Assembly (NCBI RefSeq): GCF_902459665.1
Contig: NZ_CABPSL010000031.1
Coordinates: 1-32,260 of the forward strand
DNA length: 32,260 nucleotides
DNA from: Pandoraea cepalis
Lineage (GTDB): Bacteria; Pseudomonadota; Gammaproteobacteria; Burkholderiales; Burkholderiaceae
Direction: 5' to 3'
The position numbers and the translations under genes were made by a program. Shown here piece after piece: positions 8,703-16,591 of the stretch. Each line of letters opens with the position of its first letter. The first letter of the stretch is position 1. The notes under the pieces were generated by a model. That model saw only the letters and a list, made by a program, of their open reading frames with translations, ran no database searches and was not told where the DNA came from.

Positions 8703-9350
8703 ATGATTGAATTTCTCACCTATAACTGGCACCGCATTCTGATTCTCACCGGTCAGCATGCGTGGCTGGTGGCCGCGTCGGTAGGGGCGGCCATTGTGGT
8801 TGGCGTACCTCTGGGTGTGCTGGTCACGCGTTTTCGCTGGCTGTCGGGCGCCGTGCTTGGCCTGGCTACCGTCGTGCTCACCATTCCCTCGATCGCGCTG
8901 TTCGGCCTGATGATTCCGGTGCTGTCGGTCTATGGCATGGGGATCGGGCCAGCGCCGGCCGTTGCCGCCGTGTTCCTGTATTCGCTGCTACCGATCATGC
9001 GCAACACGAGCCTCGCGTTGCAGCAGATCGACCCGAGCATTCGCGAAGCGGGCATCGGCATCGGCATGACCTTCTGGCAGCGCCTGCGCCTGGTTGAATT
9101 GCCGCTCGCCGTGCCGGTCGTGCTGGGCGGCGTGCGCACGGCCGTCGTCATGAATATCGGCGTGATGGCCATTGGCGCCATCGTCGGGGCCGGCGGTCTC
9201 GGGGTGTTGATCACCCAGGGAATCAGTCAGAGCGATACCCGGCAGCTTGTCGCGGGTGCGGTCATGGTGAGCCTGCTCGCCATCGTCGCCGACACCCTGT
9301 TGCACCGCCTGCAGCGCGTGCTGACACCCAAAGGAATCCGAACCGTATGA
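8703..9350 (+). CDS. Osmoprotectant ABC transporter permease, subunit 2
   Basis: A 215-residue integral-membrane permease, paralogous to the first gene of the operon, with about five or six transmembrane helices and the coupling loop REAGIGIGMTFWQRLRLVE (about residues 117-135). The ATG at 8703 follows GAGGAG. It starts 48 nt after the binding-protein gene, and its stop overlaps the start of the ATPase gene (ATGA at 9347-9350). Together with the first permease it should form a heterodimeric channel, as in OpuC and YehYW systems. Confidence 0.93.
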   Translation: MIEFLTYNWHRILILTGQHAWLVAASVGAAIVVGVPLGVLVTRFRWLSGAVLGLATVVLTIPSIALFGLMIPVLSVYGMGIGPAPAVAAVFLYSLLPIMRNTSLALQQIDPSIREAGIGIGMTFWQRLRLVELPLAVPVVLGGVRTAVVMNIGVMAIGAIVGAGGLGVLITQGISQSDTRQLVAGAVMVSLLAIVADTLLHRLQRVLTPKGIRTV

Positions 9351-10546
9351 TTACACTCGACAATCTCACCAAGCACTTCGTCCAGAAGGACGGCACGCCC
9401 ATGACCGCCGTGAATTCGGTCAGCCTTGACGTGCCGCCGGGCGAGATCTGCGTCTTCCTCGGCCCGTCGGGCTGCGGCAAGACGACCACGCTCAAGATGA
9501 TCAACCGGCTCATCAAGCCGACGTCCGGGCGCGTTCTGCTCAACGGCGAAGACACCGGCAACATCAACGAAATCGAACTGCGTCGCCACATCGGCTATGT
9601 GATCCAGCAGATCGGCCTGTTCCCCAATATGACCATCGAGGAGAACATCACCGTCGTGCCGCGTTTGCTCGGCTGGGACAAGACACGTTGCCGTGCCCGC
9701 GCAACCGAGCTGATGGCGATGGTGGCGCTCGATCCGAAGCGCTATTTGTCGCGTTACCCGCGCGAGTTGTCGGGCGGTCAGCAGCAGCGTATCGGCGTGA
9801 TTCGCGCGCTGGCCGCCGATCCGCCTGTGTTGCTGATGGATGAACCGTTCGGTGCGGTCGATCCGATCAACCGCGAATCGATTCAGAACGAGTTCCTGCA
9901 GATGCAGCGTCAACTAGGCAAGACCGTCATCATGGTCAGCCACGATATCGACGAAGCGATCAAGCTGGCGGACCGCATCGCGATCTTCCGTCAGGGGCGT
10001 CTGGTGCAGTGCGCGCAACCCGATGCGTTGCTGGCGCGTCCGGTCGACGAGTTCGTGGCGAGCTTCGTGGGACATGACCGAATTCTCAAGCGCCTGTTGC
10101 TGGTGCGCGCAGAAGACGCGGCCACGCCGCAGCCGACCGTCAAGCCGCAGACAACGCTGGCCGAGGCCTACGGCATGATGGACGAACTCGACACGCGCTC
10201 GTTGGTTGTCGTTGACGAGAATGCGCGCGCGTTGGGTTACGTTGCGCGTCGCGACACGCGTCATGCGCTCGGGGCGTGCGGTGAGCGGGTGCGCGAATTC
10301 AAGGCGTCGGCGGTGGCGGGCGACAACCTCCGGGTGCTGCTCTCGCGCATGTATGAGCACAACCTGGCGTCGTTGCCGGTGCTGGGCGACGACAACCAGT
10401 ACCTCGGCGAGGTCACGCAGGATTCCATCGCGGACTATCTGAGTTCAGGCAGGTCGCGTGGCAACGGGGGCGGAACGATCACGGTGCCGCCGCCGCCAGG
10501 TGCGCCGCATGTGATCGCGAGTGTTCCGTTCGGTGCGACGCTGTAA
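9347..10546 (+). CDS. Osmoprotectant ABC transporter ATP-binding protein with CBS domains
   Basis: A 399-residue ATPase of the ProV/OpuCA type. Walker A GPSGCGKT is at 39-46, the Q-loop near 87-89 (VIQQIG), the signature LSGGQQQR at 141-148 and Walker B LLMDEP at 162-167. Residues about 260-370 form two CBS repeats (MDELDTRSLVVVDENARALG and MYEHNLASLPVLGDDNQYLG), which in OpuA-type transporters sense ionic strength or nucleotides and gate uptake. A glycine- and proline-rich tail (VPPPPGAP) follows the CBS pair. It is coupled by a 4-nt overlap to the permease upstream and ends the operon; a terminator follows at 10629. Confidence 0.95.
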   Translation: MITLDNLTKHFVQKDGTPMTAVNSVSLDVPPGEICVFLGPSGCGKTTTLKMINRLIKPTSGRVLLNGEDTGNINEIELRRHIGYVIQQIGLFPNMTIEENITVVPRLLGWDKTRCRARATELMAMVALDPKRYLSRYPRELSGGQQQRIGVIRALAADPPVLLMDEPFGAVDPINRESIQNEFLQMQRQLGKTVIMVSHDIDEAIKLADRIAIFRQGRLVQCAQPDALLARPVDEFVASFVGHDRILKRLLLVRAEDAATPQPTVKPQTTLAEAYGMMDELDTRSLVVVDENARALGYVARRDTRHALGACGERVREFKASAVAGDNLRVLLSRMYEHNLASLPVLGDDNQYLGEVTQDSIADYLSSGRSRGNGGGTITVPPPPGAPHVIASVPFGATL

Positions 10547-10628
10547 CCTGGCGCCTGATTCGAGACGATGGCTTGCGCGGTCGTCGACGGGTGAGCGTCA
10601 CTGACATTCGCCCGGCAAGTCAACGAAT

Positions 10629-10657
10629 GACGGCCCGATGTCTGGCCGTCTTTTTTT
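10629..10657 (+). terminator. Rho-independent terminator of the osmoprotectant operon
   Basis: A 7-bp stem GACGGCC (10629-10635) / GGCCGTC (10644-10650) with an 8-nt loop is followed directly by seven T (10651-10657). It lies about 80 bp after the ATPase stop and 55 bp before the channel gene. Confidence 0.85.
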
Positions 10658-10712
10658 GTATTCACCTGCGCGGCGCAACGCTCGGGACAATCAGCAGGCA
10701 AGGAGTTGCAGG

Positions 10713-11960
10713 ATGACGTGGGAAGCAATGATGGCATGGTTCGACAACGCGCCATGGGCACGGTTGGCCGGGGCGTTGGCGATACTGCTCATGGTGGCGC
10801 TGTTGGTGCAAGCGGTGGCGCGGTGCCTGATCGTTCGCGTGGTGCGCATCGTCGTACAGCGTACGGCGAATCGCTGGGACGACGCCTTGCTCGCACATCG
10901 CGTTTTTCACCGCGCGGCGCGGATCTTGCCGTACCTCGTGATTCAGTTCGGCATCGCGTGGGTGCCGGATCTGCCGGCGAAGGCGCTCATGATCATCGGC
11001 AACGTCGCGCTTGCGATGACGCTGCTCTACGCCACGCTGGCCATCGCAGGCATTCTCGACGCCGCACAAACGGTCTACGCGCTCTCGGAGCACGCGCGCA
11101 CGCGCTCGATCAAGGGATATGTGCAGTTAGGCAAGATCGCGCTGTATGTGGTCGCGGCGATCGCGATCGTGGCGACGATCATCGACCGTTCGCCATGGCT
11201 GCTGCTCTCCGGTCTGGGGGCGATGTCGGCGGTGCTGCTGCTGGTGTTCAAGGACACGATCATGTCGTTCGTCGCCAGCGTGCAACTTACGTCGAACGAC
11301 ATGCTGCGCGTGGGCGACTGGATCGAAATGCCACAAGTGGGCGCCGACGGCGATGTGGTCGACATCGCCCTGCATACCGTGAAGGTGCAGAACTGGGACA
11401 AGACGATCACCACGATCCCGACCTGGCGGTTGATTGCCGAGAGCTTTCGCAATTGGCGCGGCATGCAGCAGTCGGGCGGCCGCCGCATCAAGCGCACGCT
11501 GTGTGTCGATGCGGGTAGCGTCGGGTTTCTCGATGAGGCTGAGATTGCGCGCCTGTCGCGGCTGCATCTGCTTGGGTCGTATTTGACGGATAAGCAGCGT
11601 TCGTTGGCCGATGCGAATGCGGCGCTGGGCGCGCTGGGGATTGCCGCGGCGGTGCCGGCCAACACCCGGCGGCTGACGAACATCGGCACCTTCCGCGCGT
11701 ATGCGTTGGCGTATCTGAAGGCGCATCCGAACATTCACGAGGGCATGACGTGCATGGTGCGCTCGCTCGAGCCGTCCGCCACGGGCATCCCGGTCGAACT
11801 GTATTGCTTCACCAACACCACGGTGTGGGCCGAGTACGAACGCGTGCAGGGCGATGTCTTCGATCATCTGCTCGCGATCCTGCCCGAGTTCGGCTTGCGC
11901 ATGTACCAGAACCCGGCAGGTGCGGATCTGGTGCGTTGGCAAGGGCAGCGGGCGGCGTAA
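10713..11960 (+). CDS. ybdG: YbdG-type (MscM) mechanosensitive ion channel
   Basis: A 415-residue inner-membrane channel, the same length as E. coli YbdG and closely similar along its whole length. It has about five N-terminal transmembrane helices; the last with LLLSGLGAMSAVLLLVFKDT (about 164-183) is the pore-lining helix. The cytoplasmic MscS-like domain follows (NDMLRVGDWIEMPQVGADGD, then NWDKTITTIPTWRL), and YbdG-specific segments such as GGRRIKR and TNIGTFRAYAL are present. YbdG contributes a miniature mechanosensitive conductance and supports survival of mild hypo-osmotic shock. The ATG at 10713 follows AAGGAG at 10700-10704. Its position after an osmoprotectant uptake operon fits a combined osmotic role, though a terminator separates them. 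Confidence 0.94.
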   Translation: MTWEAMMAWFDNAPWARLAGALAILLMVALLVQAVARCLIVRVVRIVVQRTANRWDDALLAHRVFHRAARILPYLVIQFGIAWVPDLPAKALMIIGNVALAMTLLYATLAIAGILDAAQTVYALSEHARTRSIKGYVQLGKIALYVVAAIAIVATIIDRSPWLLLSGLGAMSAVLLLVFKDTIMSFVASVQLTSNDMLRVGDWIEMPQVGADGDVVDIALHTVKVQNWDKTITTIPTWRLIAESFRNWRGMQQSGGRRIKRTLCVDAGSVGFLDEAEIARLSRLHLLGSYLTDKQRSLADANAALGALGIAAAVPANTRRLTNIGTFRAYALAYLKAHPNIHEGMTCMVRSLEPSATGIPVELYCFTNTTVWAEYERVQGDVFDHLLAILPEFGLRMYQNPAGADLVRWQGQRAA

Positions 11961-11996
11961 CCGCGCAGTGACGGGGGAATGACATCGGAGTGGGAT

Positions 11997-12140
11997 ATGG
12001 ATGAACGAGACGAACTGGGTTGTGTGGGGAGTGAACAGAGCGAAATGCCGCCGATTGAACTGGGCGACATGGACAGCTACGAGGAGCGGCAGTTATGGAG
12101 TTTCGGCAACGACTTCGATGAGGAGGAGTGGACGTGGTGA
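11997..12140 (+). CDS. Small acidic ORF, possible antitoxin remnant
   Basis: A 47-residue ORF starting at ATG 11997 after a GGAG ribosome site and ending with TGA at 12138-12140. The product is strongly acidic, with a tail ending DFDEEEWTW. Its stop overlaps the first codons of a MazF/PemK-like toxin fragment, the normal antitoxin-toxin arrangement. Acidic, disordered tails that wrap the toxin are typical of MazE-type antitoxins. No AbrB or ribbon-helix-helix DNA-binding part is visible, so it may be an N-terminally eroded antitoxin or an unrelated short ORF. It lies only 36 nt after the channel gene. Confidence 0.4.
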   Translation: MDERDELGCVGSEQSEMPPIELGDMDSYEERQLWSFGNDFDEEEWTW

Positions 12141-12223
12141 AACGAGGCGAAGTGTGGGTCGTTTCACTGGACCCCGCCATTGGGTGTGAGATCAGGAAGA
12201 CGCGGCCATGTGTCGTGATTCTT

Positions 12224-12250
12224 CTCGGACGACTCGGACGACTCGCACGA
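12224..12250. repeat. Three tandem 9-bp repeats at the toxin breakpoint
   Basis: CTCGGACGA occurs at 12224-12232 and 12233-12241, and as CTCGCACGA (one change) at 12242-12250; a degenerate CGCACGACG continues. The array begins 3 bp after the last recognisable codon of the toxin fragment. Confidence 0.8.
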
Positions 12251-12283
12251 CGCACGACGCGATTGATATTGCACTCGCCAGAC

Positions 12284-12311
12284 AGAAAGGGCTCCCGCAG
12301 GAGCCCTTTCT
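12284..12311. terminator. Bidirectional hairpin terminator
   Basis: A 12-bp perfect stem AGAAAGGGCTCC (12284-12295) / GGAGCCCTTTCT (12300-12311) with a 4-nt loop sits between the plus-strand channel/toxin unit and the minus-strand reductase gene. The U tracts are short (three, interrupted), so it is a modest terminator in either direction, but position and stem strength support the role. Confidence 0.7.
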
Positions 12312-12361
12312 GACGCAGCGCAACGATCCGACGCGAGGGCGTTGCGGGGCGTTACGGCGCG

Positions 12362-13486
12362 TTATGCCGCCGATTCGTCAAGCGTCGGATAGTCGAGATA
12401 GCCGTGCGCGTCGCCGCCGTAAAGCGTGGCGCGATCCAGGTCGTTGAACGGGCCGCCGCGCTGGAGGCGCTCCACCAGATCCGGATTGGCGATGAACGGT
12501 TTGCCGAACGCGATCAGGTCAGCCCGGTTCTCCTTGCGCGCCTCGATCGCCAGCGCGAGGTCGTAACCGTTGTTGGCCATGAAGGTACCAGTGAAGCGTT
12601 GACGAAGCTTCTGCAGATCGAAGCCGTTTTCGACTTCACGCGGACCGCCCGTTGCGCCTTCGACGATGTGCAGATACACGAGGCCGAAACGGTTGAGCTG
12701 TTCAACCGCGTACGTGAATACCGGCTCTGGATGGCTGTCGCCGCAATCGTTCGCCGGGCTGACCGGCGAGAGGCGAATGCCGACGCGATCGGCGCCCCAT
12801 ACATCGACGACCGCTTGCGTGACTTCCAGTGTCAGCCGCACGCGATTCTCGATGCTGCCGCCGTATTGATCGGTGCGGTGGTTCGTCTTGTCGCGCATGA
12901 ACTGATCGAGCAGATAGCCGTTCGCCGCGTGGATTTCCACACCATCGAAACCGGCGCGCTTCGCGCACTCGGCAGCATGACGATACTGCTCGACGATGCC
13001 CGGGATCTCGGCGGTCTCCAGCGCGCGCGGCGTCGGGTGCGGCTCGAAACCGTGTTCCGTGAAGGCCTTGCCCGCCGGTTGAATCGCCGAAGGCGCGACC
13101 GGCAGCGCACCGTCAGGCTGCAGCGACGTGTGCGAGATACGGCCGACGTGCCAGAGCTGGCAGAAGATCTTTCCGCCCTTGGCGTGGAGCGCGTCCGTCA
13201 CCCCTTTCCAGCCGGCGATCTGCGCTTCGGTGTAAATGCCGGGCGTGAAGGCATAGCCCTTGCCTTGCTGCGAGATGTTGGTCGCTTCGCTGATGATGAG
13301 TCCGGCCGACGCGCGTTGCACATAGTACTCGGCGTTCATCGGGCCCGGCACGTCGCCGGCACCGGCGCGGCTGCGCGTAAGCGGTGCCATCACGATACGG
13401 TTGCGCAGTTCGAGCGGACCGAGCCGGTACGGCGAGAAAAGGTCCGTGTCGAGCGCGGTGAGTTGAGGGTGTTGCGAGTCCGTCAT
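12362..13486 (-). CDS. nemA: Old yellow enzyme family alkene reductase (NemA-like)
   Basis: A 374-residue FMN-dependent TIM-barrel ene-reductase that uses NAD(P)H to reduce activated alkenes, maleimides or nitro compounds in the cytoplasm. Family features are FSPYRLGPLELRNRIVMAPL at the N terminus, TRSRA near 37-41, the substrate-binding pair H186 and N189 in GVEIHAANGYLLDQF with Y191, DQYGGSIENR near 206-215, and the FMN-phosphate segment LIAFGKPFIANPDL near the C terminus. Length equals E. coli NemA within a few residues. The ATG at 13486 fits the family N terminus. It lies downstream of the MFS gene on the same strand, but a terminator-like hairpin separates them. Confidence 0.94.
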   Translation of the reverse strand: MTDSQHPQLTALDTDLFSPYRLGPLELRNRIVMAPLTRSRAGAGDVPGPMNAEYYVQRASAGLIISEATNISQQGKGYAFTPGIYTEAQIAGWKGVTDALHAKGGKIFCQLWHVGRISHTSLQPDGALPVAPSAIQPAGKAFTEHGFEPHPTPRALETAEIPGIVEQYRHAAECAKRAGFDGVEIHAANGYLLDQFMRDKTNHRTDQYGGSIENRVRLTLEVTQAVVDVWGADRVGIRLSPVSPANDCGDSHPEPVFTYAVEQLNRFGLVYLHIVEGATGGPREVENGFDLQKLRQRFTGTFMANNGYDLALAIEARKENRADLIAFGKPFIANPDLVERLQRGGPFNDLDRATLYGGDAHGYLDYPTLDESAA

Positions 13487-13595
13487 TGTTCAGGGTCCTG
13501 TGAAAATGGGGGATGCTGTCCTGCACAAACCTTGAATAGGTTACGGCAATTGCTGAAATCTCGCCGACGTCACCAAAGGCGACGCCTGTCGATGC

Positions 13596-13640
13596 AAAAA
13601 CGCGCCTCGATGCTCGGCAATGCGCGTGCCGGTGCGAGGC
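13596..13640 (-). terminator. Probable terminator downstream of the MFS gene
   Basis: On the minus strand two nested stems form (GCCTCG 13635-13640 complement with 13604-13609; inner 13627-13631 with 13615-13619), followed by GCG and five T (A run at 13596-13600 on the plus strand). It lies about 25 bp after the MFS stop, and suggests that the reductase has its own promoter in 13490-13590. Confidence 0.5.
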
Positions 13641-13663
13641 ATCACGGCGACCCGATGGCAGGA

Positions 13664-14950
13664 TTACGCGCCGGCCGGGACGGGCTGACTCGGTGCGCGC
13701 CGGTTAATGCGCAGCACCATGAACGCGCCGATAATGCACACGCCGCCCGAGAGCATCGATGCCATTGTGTAGTTGCCGAGCGTGGCGCGCAGCGAGCCGG
13801 CGACCAGGGCGGCCGTCGCCGCACCGAGCTGGTGCCCCGCGACGATCCAGCCGAACACGATGGGGGCCGCCGTTTTGCCGAACACATCGGTCGTCAGTCG
13901 CACGGTCGGCGGCACGGTCGCGATCCAGTCCAGGCCGTAGAACAGTGCAAAGAGCGGCAGGCCGAAGAAATCGAAGCCGAACGCATACGGCAGGTAAATC
14001 AGCGACAGCCCGCGCAACCCGTAATACCAGAACAGCAACACGCGACTGTTGTAGCGATCGGAGAGCCAGCCCGAAAACGTGGTGCCCACGAGATCGAGCA
14101 TGCCCATCGCCGCGAGAATGCCGGCCCCCTTGACTTCGGAGAGCCCGTAATCGCTGCACATCGCGATGAAGTGCGTGCCGATGTAGCCGTTGGTGCTCGC
14201 GCCGCAGATGAAGAAGCTGAAGAACAAGAGCCAGAAGTCGCGCTTGCCGGCCGCCACGCGCAGTACCGACAACGCGTGGGTCAGCGGATTGCCTTGCGAG
14301 AGCGGGATATCCGGCGCGTCTTCAGGGGCGCCGACCGGGCGCAGGCCGACCGACCCCGGACGCTCCGGCAGGAGGAACGCCACGAGCGGCAGCACCAGCG
14401 CCGCGACGATCGCCACGATCAGCACCACCGGTCGCCAGCCGTGACGCTCGATGATCGCGGCCATCATCGGCAGAAAGACCATCTGACCGGTGGCCGAACT
14501 CGCCGTCAGGATGCCCATCGCCAGACCGCGATGTGTGTGGAACCAGCGGTTCGCCACGGTGGCGGCCAGCGTGATGGCCGCCACACCCGTGCCGCCCCCG
14601 ACCATCACGCCCCAGATCAACACCATCTGCCAGGGGGCGGTCATCAGCGACGAAAGGGCCGTGCCCGAGGCGAGCAGCAGCAACGCCACCATGACGGTCG
14701 GGCGAATGCCAAAACGTTGCATTGCAGCGGCGGCGAACGGGCCGGTCAACCCGTATAGCGCCAGATTCACCGAAATGGCCAGCGAGATGGTGGCGCGGCT
14801 CCAGCCGAAGTCGTGCTCGAGCGGCACCATCATCACGCTGGGCGTCGCGCGAATGCCCGCCGATGCGAGCAGAACCAGGAATATCACCCCGACCACGACC
14901 CAGCCATAGTGGAAGTGACCGTTGATGCGCCTTGCGATGGCTGCCTTCAT
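13664..14950 (-). CDS. MFS transporter, OFA/monocarboxylate-like
   Basis: A 428-residue major-facilitator protein with twelve predicted transmembrane helices. The first helix follows HFHYGWVVVGVIFLVLLAS, a start typical of the oxalate/formate antiporter and monocarboxylate group. The loop after helix 2 is GLTGPFAAAAMQRFGIRP and the mid-protein loop carries RPGSVGLRP. The repeated loop in the second half, DLVGTTFSGWLSDRYNSR, is the MFS A-motif equivalent. The substrate is not determinable. The ATG at 14950 follows an AAGGA ribosome site. It is divergent from a TetR regulator 210 bp away, and that gap contains two operator-like sites, so it is probably that regulator's target. Confidence 0.9.
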   Translation of the reverse strand: MKAAIARRINGHFHYGWVVVGVIFLVLLASAGIRATPSVMMVPLEHDFGWSRATISLAISVNLALYGLTGPFAAAAMQRFGIRPTVMVALLLLASGTALSSLMTAPWQMVLIWGVMVGGGTGVAAITLAATVANRWFHTHRGLAMGILTASSATGQMVFLPMMAAIIERHGWRPVVLIVAIVAALVLPLVAFLLPERPGSVGLRPVGAPEDAPDIPLSQGNPLTHALSVLRVAAGKRDFWLLFFSFFICGASTNGYIGTHFIAMCSDYGLSEVKGAGILAAMGMLDLVGTTFSGWLSDRYNSRVLLFWYYGLRGLSLIYLPYAFGFDFFGLPLFALFYGLDWIATVPPTVRLTTDVFGKTAAPIVFGWIVAGHQLGAATAALVAGSLRATLGNYTMASMLSGGVCIIGAFMVLRINRRAPSQPVPAGA

Positions 14951-15040
14951 GGCGGAAATCCTTGCGGGGGATCGGTCTCGTCAGCCGTCCCGGGAACGTT
15001 TGCGGGAACCGCGCTGTCTATGGTCAATCGTAAGCTTGTG

Positions 15041-15055
15041 ACAGATCGGTAACAT
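15041..15055. promoter_or_regulatory. TetR operator-like site 1
   Basis: ACAGATCGGTAACAT contains the half-palindrome AGATCGGT, one base off the perfect palindrome of site 2. The 12-mer GATCGGTAACAT (15044-15055) is repeated exactly at 15077-15088. It lies between the divergent MFS and TetR genes. Confidence 0.6.
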
Positions 15056-15073
15056 TAGGTTGCCATGGTATGA

Positions 15074-15088
15074 ACCGATCGGTAACAT
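15074..15088. promoter_or_regulatory. TetR operator-like site 2 (perfect palindrome)
   Basis: ACCGATCGGT at 15074-15083 is a perfect 10-bp palindrome of the kind bound by many TetR dimers, followed by AACAT shared with site 1. The centre-to-centre spacing of 33 bp is about three helical turns, so two dimers would sit on the same DNA face. Confidence 0.65.
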
Positions 15089-15160
15089 GTCAAGTATTCG
15101 TTTGCGACGTCCGGGTGCTGCCCGACATCGCGAATCACCGCTTTAGGGGAGTGCCGGATC

Positions 15161-15928
15161 ATGGCCAAATCGACAACGCCTGTCATGCCCGATGTGCCTG
15201 GGACGCCGGATCCGGCGACATCAGGGGGAGAAACGACCGCGGTCGCGAAGGCCACGAAGGACGCCAAGCGCAAAGGCACGGTTGTCCCTGCGCGCCGAGG
15301 CCGAACGGCGACGCGCTCGGGCAAGACCGAGCGGCATGTGACGCCAGCGTCCGTCGCGCATCAGTATCTGCTCAATGCGGCCGTGGAACTGTTCCACACT
15401 GAAGGGGTGCGCGCCGTGGGCGTGGACGCCGTCGTCAAACGCGCCGGCGTCAACAAGATGTGCCTCTATCGCCAGTTCGCGTCGAAGGACGAGCTGATTC
15501 TGGCGTATCTCGATCACATGCAGACGGCGAGTCTGGCGCGTATCGACGAAAGTATCGCAAAACGGCGCGGCGAGCCGCGCGCACAATTGCTGCAAATCTT
15601 CGTGGATCTCTCCGAGCGGGCGAGTCGGCCCGGCTATCGCGGCTGCCCGTTCGTGAACGTGGCCGCTGAATTCCCCGACCCGGCGCATCCCGCGCGCCAG
15701 TCGGTGGTGAATTACAAGGCGGAAATGGTGCGGCGTTTCACCGAACTCGTCACGGCCGCGGGTTTGCGGGAGCCGGCGCCGTTGGTCGATGCGCTCTCGC
15801 TGATTCTCGAAGGCGCGTATGCAGCGAGTCAAACCTTCGGACCCGGTTCGCCGCCGCTCCGCATTTTGCCGACGGTGGCGCGTCAGATCATCGACGCCGG
15901 CATGTCGGGTGCGCTGGCGGCCGACTGA
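15161..15928 (+). CDS. TetR/AcrR family transcriptional regulator
   Basis: A 255-residue regulator. The DNA-binding helix-turn-helix is at about 87-107 (VDAVVKRAGVNKMCLYRQFA), followed by KDELILAYL, the standard TetR pattern. The C-terminal part has a PGYRGCPFVNVAAEFPD segment found in a common TetR subgroup with a transporter or oxidoreductase neighbour. The first 60 residues are an unusual Thr/Ala/Lys-rich, probably disordered extension; a later start cannot be excluded, but the ATG at 15161 follows AGGGGAG and no better internal start with a ribosome site is obvious. It likely represses the divergent MFS gene and itself through the two sites at 15041-15088. The ligand is unknown. Confidence 0.9.
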   Translation: MAKSTTPVMPDVPGTPDPATSGGETTAVAKATKDAKRKGTVVPARRGRTATRSGKTERHVTPASVAHQYLLNAAVELFHTEGVRAVGVDAVVKRAGVNKMCLYRQFASKDELILAYLDHMQTASLARIDESIAKRRGEPRAQLLQIFVDLSERASRPGYRGCPFVNVAAEFPDPAHPARQSVVNYKAEMVRRFTELVTAAGLREPAPLVDALSLILEGAYAASQTFGPGSPPLRILPTVARQIIDAGMSGALAAD

Positions 15929-15935
15929 GTGCCTT

Positions 15936-15988
15936 CAGGCCGCTGCTGCCGTAGCGGCCTGCGCCACGCGCGGGTGTTCCGCCCGCGC
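15936..15988. terminator. Two hairpins between convergent regulator genes
   Basis: Stem 1 is CAGGCCGCT 15936-15944 / AGCGGCCTG 15953-15961; stem 2 is GCGCGGG 15968-15974 / CCCGCGC 15982-15988. They fill the 60-bp gap between the convergent TetR and XRE genes. U tracts are lacking, so a termination role is inferred from position. Confidence 0.5.
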
Positions 15989-16585
15989 TTATCCGTGGAT
16001 CACCACGAGCAGACCACGTGCGACGGATTTGCCGACATTGCGGATCGCGTGGGCGCGGTCGGCGGGATAGCGGGCGGTCTCGCCCGGCTTGGCGCGTCGC
16101 GCGAAGTGTTCGACCTCGATGTCGACCTGGCCGTCGAACACCGTGAAGTGTTCGCGCGTGCCCGGATCGTGCGGCTCGGAGACGAGTGCGGCGCCGGGTT
16201 GCAGCGTCAATTCATACCACTCGTATTTGCCCGCCAGCTCCATCGGTCCCAGGATCTTGAGCTGATACGCGTGCTCAGCGCCCGCCAGTGTCGGAATTTC
16301 ATGCTTGCCGATCACGCGTACCGGCTCGGGGTCGCCCGCCGGGGCGCCCAGCAGTTGGTCGAGGCGCACACCTAACGCATTGGCCAACCGCCACGCCACG
16401 GCAATGGTCGGATTGGCCTTGTCGCGCTCGATCTGCGAGAGCATCGACTTGGAGACGCCGGACGCGCGCGAGAGCGTCTCCAGCGTCATGCCGCGCTCTT
16501 TGCGCAGTTGCTGAATCATGTCGCCGACCGGCGGCGGGGCGACCGGTGACATCGCCGATGCTGCGGGAGTACTTGCCATATGCAT
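15989..16585 (-). CDS. XRE-family regulator with cupin sensor domain
   Basis: A 198-residue transcription factor with an N-terminal XRE helix-turn-helix (LRKERGMTLETLSRASGVSK, HTH about 34-58, then MLSQIERDKANPT) and a C-terminal cupin (about 110-195) with the beta-barrel pattern HFTVFDGQVDIEVEHFARRAKPGETARYPADRAHAIRN split over two strands. Such HTH-cupin proteins usually control amino-acid, polyamine or sulfur metabolism and sense a small ligand. It is divergent from kbl-tdh with a 204-bp gap holding two adjacent palindromes, so local control of threonine degradation is the simplest reading. The start may be the first or third codon (ATG 16585 or 16579). Confidence 0.9.
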   Translation of the reverse strand: MHMASTPAASAMSPVAPPPVGDMIQQLRKERGMTLETLSRASGVSKSMLSQIERDKANPTIAVAWRLANALGVRLDQLLGAPAGDPEPVRVIGKHEIPTLAGAEHAYQLKILGPMELAGKYEWYELTLQPGAALVSEPHDPGTREHFTVFDGQVDIEVEHFARRAKPGETARYPADRAHAIRNVGKSVARGLLVVIHG

Positions 16586-16591
16586 TCCGTG

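Larger units (their letters stand above)
12134..12313 (+). pseudogene. Truncated MazF/PemK-family toxin
   Basis: From GTG 12134 (or 12137) the first 29 codons read VVKRGEVWVVSLDPAIGCEI and then RKTRPCVVI, an excellent match to the N terminus of chromosomal MazF/PemK endoribonucleases, which cleave mRNA. Two GAGGAG-type ribosome sites lie just upstream inside the acidic ORF. After codon 29 (base 12220) similarity stops abruptly: the sequence runs into a 9-bp tandem repeat and then a terminator hairpin. About 75 residues of the usual ~105, including much of the fold, are missing, so the toxin should be inactive. Confidence 0.7.

Noticed and set aside
12404-14758. Very long plus-strand open frame (about 780 codons) opposite the reductase and MFS genes
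   Set aside because: Runs across two well-identified minus-strand genes and their terminator; low-complexity Arg/Gln/His translation, so an antisense shadow.
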